Shown in pieces: positions 61,387 to 64,000 of a DNA stretch of 64,000 bases. The translations under genes and the position numbers were made by a program. The notes beneath the pieces were generated by a model, which saw nothing but the letters and a program-made list of their open reading frames with translations, was not told the DNA's origin and did no database searches. This DNA comes from Bdellovibrionaceae bacterium UBA3535 (GTDB lineage: Bacteria > Bdellovibrionota > Bdellovibrionia > Bdellovibrionales > UBA840): assembly GCA_002376845.1 (NCBI GenBank), contig DFOS01000005.1, forward strand, positions 215,293-279,292, written 5' to 3'. Position 1 is the first letter of the stretch; every line of letters starts with the position of its first letter.

Positions 61387-61415
61387 TTGATCTTTATTTT
61401 GAATAGTTCTAATAA
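61387..61415 (+). promoter_or_regulatory. Candidate sigma-70 promoter of the GNAT gene
   Basis: TTGATC (61387-61392) and TAATAA (61410-61415) are spaced exactly 17 bases apart. Transcription would start about 61422, giving a leader of roughly 115 bases containing the short leader peptide and hairpin. Confidence 0.5.
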
Positions 61416-61460
61416 AGGTGCCATACAAACTCAAGTCCAATTAACATATTGGAGGTGGAT

Positions 61461-61475
61461 ATGATTTTCTTCTAA
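61461..61475 (+). CDS. Four-codon leader peptide (MIFF)
   Basis: ATG ATT TTC TTC TAA, preceded by GGAGG (61451-61455) five bases upstream, a near-perfect ribosome-binding site. Such a strong site before a four-codon frame is hard to explain except as a regulatory leader peptide or chance. It lies 65 bases before the GNAT start. Confidence 0.4.
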   Translation: MIFF

Positions 61476-61490
61476 TCATAAAACAATCCT

Positions 61491-61517
61491 ACCAATGGGA
61501 GTAATTCTCCCATTGGT
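61491..61517 (+). promoter_or_regulatory. Leader hairpin upstream of the GNAT gene
   Basis: ACCAATGGGAG (61491-61501) and CTCCCATTGGT (61507-61517) form a perfect 11-bp stem with a five-base loop and no T run, so it is not a terminator. CTCC (61507-61510) could alternatively pair with the GGAG Shine-Dalgarno of the GNAT gene (61531-61534), and CCAAT (61492-61496) with ATTGG (61448-61452) just before the leader peptide. This allows mutually exclusive structures. Confidence 0.55.
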
Positions 61518-61539
61518 ACTACTTTGAACCGGAGTGAAT

Positions 61540-62088
61540 ATGGTTACTATGAACAGTAAAAAGATTTTGCTTGCAAACAACGAAGAATTACTTGTGCGCA
61601 CACTGGACACCAATGACAGTGAATTGCATGTGGATTTCAGCAACAAGATATATGATGAAAGCGCATACCTGTTTCAGGTCGATACAAGTAAAAATACAAT
61701 TGAAAAATCTAGTGCCATAATCAATAGATTCAAAGATGCCCCCAGAAACTTTGCAATAGGCGCATTTATTGAACAGGAGCTAGCCGGCCTTATATACATT
61801 TGGGAAGTATCCACTATAAAACTCTATAATAAAAATTGTGACCTAGGAATAAGCGTTAGGAAATCTCACCGCGGAAAAGGCATTGCAAAAGCACTAATGC
61901 TAGAAGCAGAAGATCAAGCTAAAGCCAGTGATTATAAGAGGCTTCAATTTAGCGTTGTTTCTACAAATGAGCCCGCTATTCAATTGTATAAGAAATTGGG
62001 TTATTCAGAAGAAGGGCTGCGCAAGTCTTCTATTTTTTTTAATGACGAATATCTAGACGAGCTTTTTATGGGAAAAATTATTTCTTAG
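61540..62088 (+). CDS. GNAT-family N-acetyltransferase with attenuation-like leader
   Basis: Acetyltransferase of 182 residues with the acetyl-CoA loop GISVRKSHRGKGIAKALMLEAEDQA and the C-terminal TNEPAIQLYKKLGYSEEG, closest in style to RimI/RimJ or antibiotic- and polyamine-type acetyltransferases. The ATG at 61540 has GGAG five bases upstream; a GTG at 61534 overlaps that site. The structured leader suggests translational control. The substrate is unknown. Confidence 0.8.
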   Translation: MVTMNSKKILLANNEELLVRTLDTNDSELHVDFSNKIYDESAYLFQVDTSKNTIEKSSAIINRFKDAPRNFAIGAFIEQELAGLIYIWEVSTIKLYNKNCDLGISVRKSHRGKGIAKALMLEAEDQAKASDYKRLQFSVVSTNEPAIQLYKKLGYSEEGLRKSSIFFNDEYLDELFMGKIIS

Positions 62089-62153
62089 GCCCGCCTATCA
62101 ATCAAAAAGTAGTACTGCTATCCTTTTTTGTTGGCTTCTACTGGTGTTAAACA

Positions 62154-62176
62154 GCGAGCGCTAAAATAGCGCCCGC
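62154..62176. repeat. Hairpin between convergent genes
   Basis: GCG-A-GCGCTA and TAGCGC-C-CGC form a nine-pair imperfect stem with an AAA loop. It lies between the converging GNAT and NTF2-like genes. There is no clean T run on either strand, so a termination role is only possible. Confidence 0.4.
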
Positions 62177-62190
62177 ATAAGGAAATGAAT

Positions 62191-62718
62191 TTAGTTTGCG
62201 AACGGCAATGAAGAGTCTTGCAACCAAATCTTAATGCCATCATCACGCTTAATAAAACCTAGTGTGTATTCCACCTTCACCTCTTCACCACTGGTAGTTG
62301 TGAAGTAGTAGTGGCCCATGGACACTGCTCTAGGCCCAAAATATACAGTTTGATGGTTATCAAACCTAACATTTGTCCATGGCTTAATGGCAAAGCCCGC
62401 ATCCTCTTGATAGTTCTCATTGCCACCTACAAAATATGACAGTGCACCTTCTAAGTCTGGTCGAAAGGGCCTCTCAGCTGCCAAAGTAGGCTTAAACAAT
62501 ACCTGCCCATTCATGTAGTCATAAGACTCGAGTATGTGATTGCGAGCCGCAGTAACATAGTCTTTATTGTTGGTAAATTTCTTCCCAATCTTTACTATGC
62601 CATTGCCCCAAGCCTCTTTTGCCATCTTCACTTCTTCTTTTGTAATGTCGGCCGAGCTGTAAGCCATAGCTGATACACTAAAGAATATGGTGAATAAACT
62701 AACGAATAATACTTTCAT
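62191..62718 (-). CDS. Secreted NTF2-like (SnoaL-type) protein
   Basis: A 175-residue exported protein. The signal peptide (MKVLFVSLFTIFFSVSAMA) is preceded by AAAGGGGGG, which fixes the start at 62718; a longer frame to 62808 is rejected. The mature domain (VLFKPTLAAERPFRP, ALSYFVGG, EDAGFAIKPWTNVRF, VEYTLGFI) resembles a group of periplasmic proteins often mislabelled phosphoribosyl-AMP cyclohydrolase, which have an NTF2-like fold. No catalytic role is established. Confidence 0.75.
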   Translation of the reverse strand: MKVLFVSLFTIFFSVSAMAYSSADITKEEVKMAKEAWGNGIVKIGKKFTNNKDYVTAARNHILESYDYMNGQVLFKPTLAAERPFRPDLEGALSYFVGGNENYQEDAGFAIKPWTNVRFDNHQTVYFGPRAVSMGHYYFTTTSGEEVKVEYTLGFIKRDDGIKIWLQDSSLPFAN

Positions 62719-63077
62719 GGAACCCCCCTTTGGTTTTGTTGTTGTATTACGTCTGCTAAAGACAATAGGCCCCCCTTTCACTTCGATCAAATATATAAAT
62801 CTATACATATCATTCGATTAAAATGAACGTGCAAATATGGATTTTATATTTATTTATATTAACCAAAGAAAATTTCCCAAGATTTTGAATTCGTAATTCA
62901 TTGGGGAATTTAAAATTCTATTTATGATCTATTGTTTCACCTATGCGGTGAACCTTTTTATGATTGAATATTTGGACTTTGCATAAAAAGAAATGTTTGT
63001 GGCAAATCGCTAAGGACAATTCTTACACTTACAGCACCAGAGCTCATAAATTGCATTTCCACTTTTTGAAATGACTT
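62719..63077. other. A+T-rich intergenic region with orphan hairpins
   Basis: About 360 bases. An imperfect inverted repeat spans about 62870-62914 (TTTCCCAA...TTGGGGAA around GAATTcgtAATTC). A terminator-like plus-strand hairpin, TTCACC-TATGC-GGTGAA (62936-62952) followed by CCTTTTT, has no plus-strand gene nearby upstream. The rest must include the promoter of the minus-strand NTF2-like gene. No coding frame is credible. Confidence 0.4.
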
Positions 63078-63113
63078 AAAAAAGCAAAGCTGCTAACGCA
63101 AGCTTCGCTTTTT
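63078..63113 (-). terminator. Rho-independent terminator of the SUMF1-domain gene
   Basis: On the minus strand AAAAAGCG and GCTTTTTT flank an interrupted stem (AAGC/GCTT inside, one mismatch) with a loop of about ten bases, followed by a T run. It lies 56 bases after the SUMF1-domain gene stop and is almost symmetric, so it could act in both directions. Confidence 0.6.
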
Positions 63114-63168
63114 GGTCATTTCTATTATTATACAAACGGCAAAGGGTAAAAGGTTAAAAGAAAAAAGT

Positions 63169-63999
63169 TTAATTTTTTGTCCTCACGAGGCGGAAGCCCA
63201 CACCGTAGTTGCGAACATCAGGCCCCCAGAAGTCACGATGAACAGACCGCACGTAAGCAGCGTCGTAGTACCAGCAACCGCCACGCAACACACGGGAATA
63301 GACACTTTGACACTCTTCGTTCATATAAGGTGCTTTTTGAAGAAAGCTTGGTGATGGGCAATTTACAGGGTTAATTCTAGCTAAATGCTCATAGCTTGAA
63401 ATATATGTATCTTCAACCCACTCCGAAACATTGCCATGCATATCACTTAGTCCCCAAGCGTTTTGATTATCTAAACTGCCTGTAGCCACGGTTTGTTGTC
63501 GATTAAGCCCTCGATAATTAACCTGATCGGGATTTATATTATCTCCCAAATTATACCTTGTTGTTGTTCCAGCTCTAGCTGCATACTCCCACTCCGCTTC
63601 TGTTGGAAGGCGGTAGATATAACCATCATTGATTTTTTGGTTTAACTCCTCTATAAACCTCTGCACATCATTCCATGAAACCTCTTCTACTGGATGATTC
63701 GGACAACCAATTTCTGGATCATAATCCCTTGGGCAATGGCTTTGTTCTCTAAAATAAGAGGGGTTATTTCCCATAACCTTGTGCCACTGGGCCTGTGTTA
63801 CCTCTGTTGTTTGCATCTCAAAGCCTCGAGTGATGATAACCATATGTTGTTTATTCGTATTATTACTATACACATCACCAGCTTGGTTTCCCATCAAAAA
63901 TGAGCCATCTGGAATTACAGAAAACTGCATCTCTAGTTGATTGCTGCCACCTCTGTGTTTAGTGGGTAAATGTGATACTTCCCCTAATAAAGATCGCAT
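63169..63999 (-). CDS. SUMF1/FGE-sulfatase-domain protein (5' end beyond window)
   Basis: The visible 276 residues hold a complete SUMF1-type fold: IPDGSFLMGN, EVTQAQWHKVMGNNPSYF, PVEEVSWNDVQRF, YRLPTEAEWEYAARAG, WGLSDMHGNVSEWVED and RVLRGGCWY...GFRLVR. The cysteine pair that makes true formylglycine-generating enzymes catalytic is absent (GGCWYYDAAYVRSV), so it is more likely a non-FGE member such as a C-type-lectin-like or PvdO/EgtB-like protein. An ATG sits at 63999, one base from the window edge, and the protein may extend upstream. Confidence 0.8.
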   Translation of the reverse strand: MRSLLGEVSHLPTKHRGGSNQLEMQFSVIPDGSFLMGNQAGDVYSNNTNKQHMVIITRGFEMQTTEVTQAQWHKVMGNNPSYFREQSHCPRDYDPEIGCPNHPVEEVSWNDVQRFIEELNQKINDGYIYRLPTEAEWEYAARAGTTTRYNLGDNINPDQVNYRGLNRQQTVATGSLDNQNAWGLSDMHGNVSEWVEDTYISSYEHLARINPVNCPSPSFLQKAPYMNEECQSVYSRVLRGGCWYYDAAYVRSVHRDFWGPDVRNYGVGFRLVRTKN

Positions 64000-64000
64000 A

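Noticed and set aside
1..64000. tRNA, rRNA, CRISPR, insertion sequence or prophage
   Set aside because: No T-loop-like GTTCRA patterns with acceptor stems in the gaps, no spaced direct repeats, and no transposase, integrase or phage-structural gene among the frames.

Overview
This 64 kb window is an ordinary, densely packed chromosomal segment of a Gram-negative bacterium with moderate-to-low G+C. Lipoproteins with lipobox signals, heptose epimerase (hldD), Aat, FxsA, SpeA and RsmJ homologues point to a proteobacterium-like cell. A HAD-type cN-II nucleotidase, a class II HMG-CoA reductase, a very large aromatic amino acid hydroxylase and many secreted orphan proteins are reminiscent of Bdellovibrionota and former deltaproteobacteria. 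That placement is an inference from gene content only. I saw no rRNA, tRNA, CRISPR array, transposase, integrase or prophage gene. The right end (about 58-64 kb) is looser and richer in secreted or orphan genes.

Layout. 1-1.6 kb: zinc-type ABC importer (znuC, znuB). 1.6-5.9 kb: leuS and speA. 5.9-11.2 kb: XRE regulator, cation/proton antiporter, ung, an orphan membrane protein, a small hydrophobic ORF with an elaborate leader, and a CNNM/CBS protein. 11.5-13.1 kb: a Cys- and Gly-rich secreted protein. 13.1-16.7 kb: peptide ABC importer (two permeases and a lipoprotein binding protein, no ATPase). 16.8-21.5 kb: DedA-like protein, secreted metalloprotease, agmatinase-family enzyme, zinc-less DksA homologue, fxsA and xth. 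21.6-26.5 kb: aroB-aroA-aroKDE-aroC. 26.7-34 kb: mvaA, hldD, phenylalanine hydroxylase, trmJ, ribD and hpd. 34-42 kb: orphan secreted protein, cN-II nucleotidase and a seven-gene pantothenate/CoA operon. 42-51.6 kb: GNAT, Na/Pi-PhoU-like membrane protein, rsmJ, sufE, flavin reductase, adenosine deaminase-like enzyme, Nudix, ferredoxin, lipoproteins, S1/P1 nuclease and YciH. 51.7-57.9 kb: feoAB, esterase, lipoprotein, SDR-DUF2867 and a GAF histidine kinase. 58-64 kb: secreted proteins, an exported Aat homologue, an MFS carrier, a GNAT with a regulatory-looking leader, an NTF2-like protein and a SUMF1-domain protein cut by the window edge.

Pathways. speA and the ureohydrolase together give arginine to agmatine to putrescine. 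The aro operon carries every step from DAHP to chorismate. Its order (DHQ synthase, EPSP synthase, then a fused shikimate kinase, type I dehydroquinase and shikimate dehydrogenase) is collinear with the domain order of the fungal pentafunctional AROM protein. Phenylalanine hydroxylase and HPPD supply two steps from phenylalanine towards homogentisate. The pan/coa operon covers ketopantoate and beta-alanine formation through to 4'-phosphopantetheine, with a DUF2520-type Rossmann protein in the slot where a ketopantoate reductase is needed.

Best leads: (1) the AROM-collinear aro operon with its trifunctional protein; (2) a 44-codon hydrophobic ORF at about 9.9 kb whose perfect Shine-Dalgarno is locked in a hairpin, with an opposing terminator, resembling a type I toxin-antitoxin locus; (3) a GNAT gene at 61.5 kb behind a four-codon leader peptide and switching hairpins, resembling translation attenuation; (4) an Aat homologue with a signal peptide.
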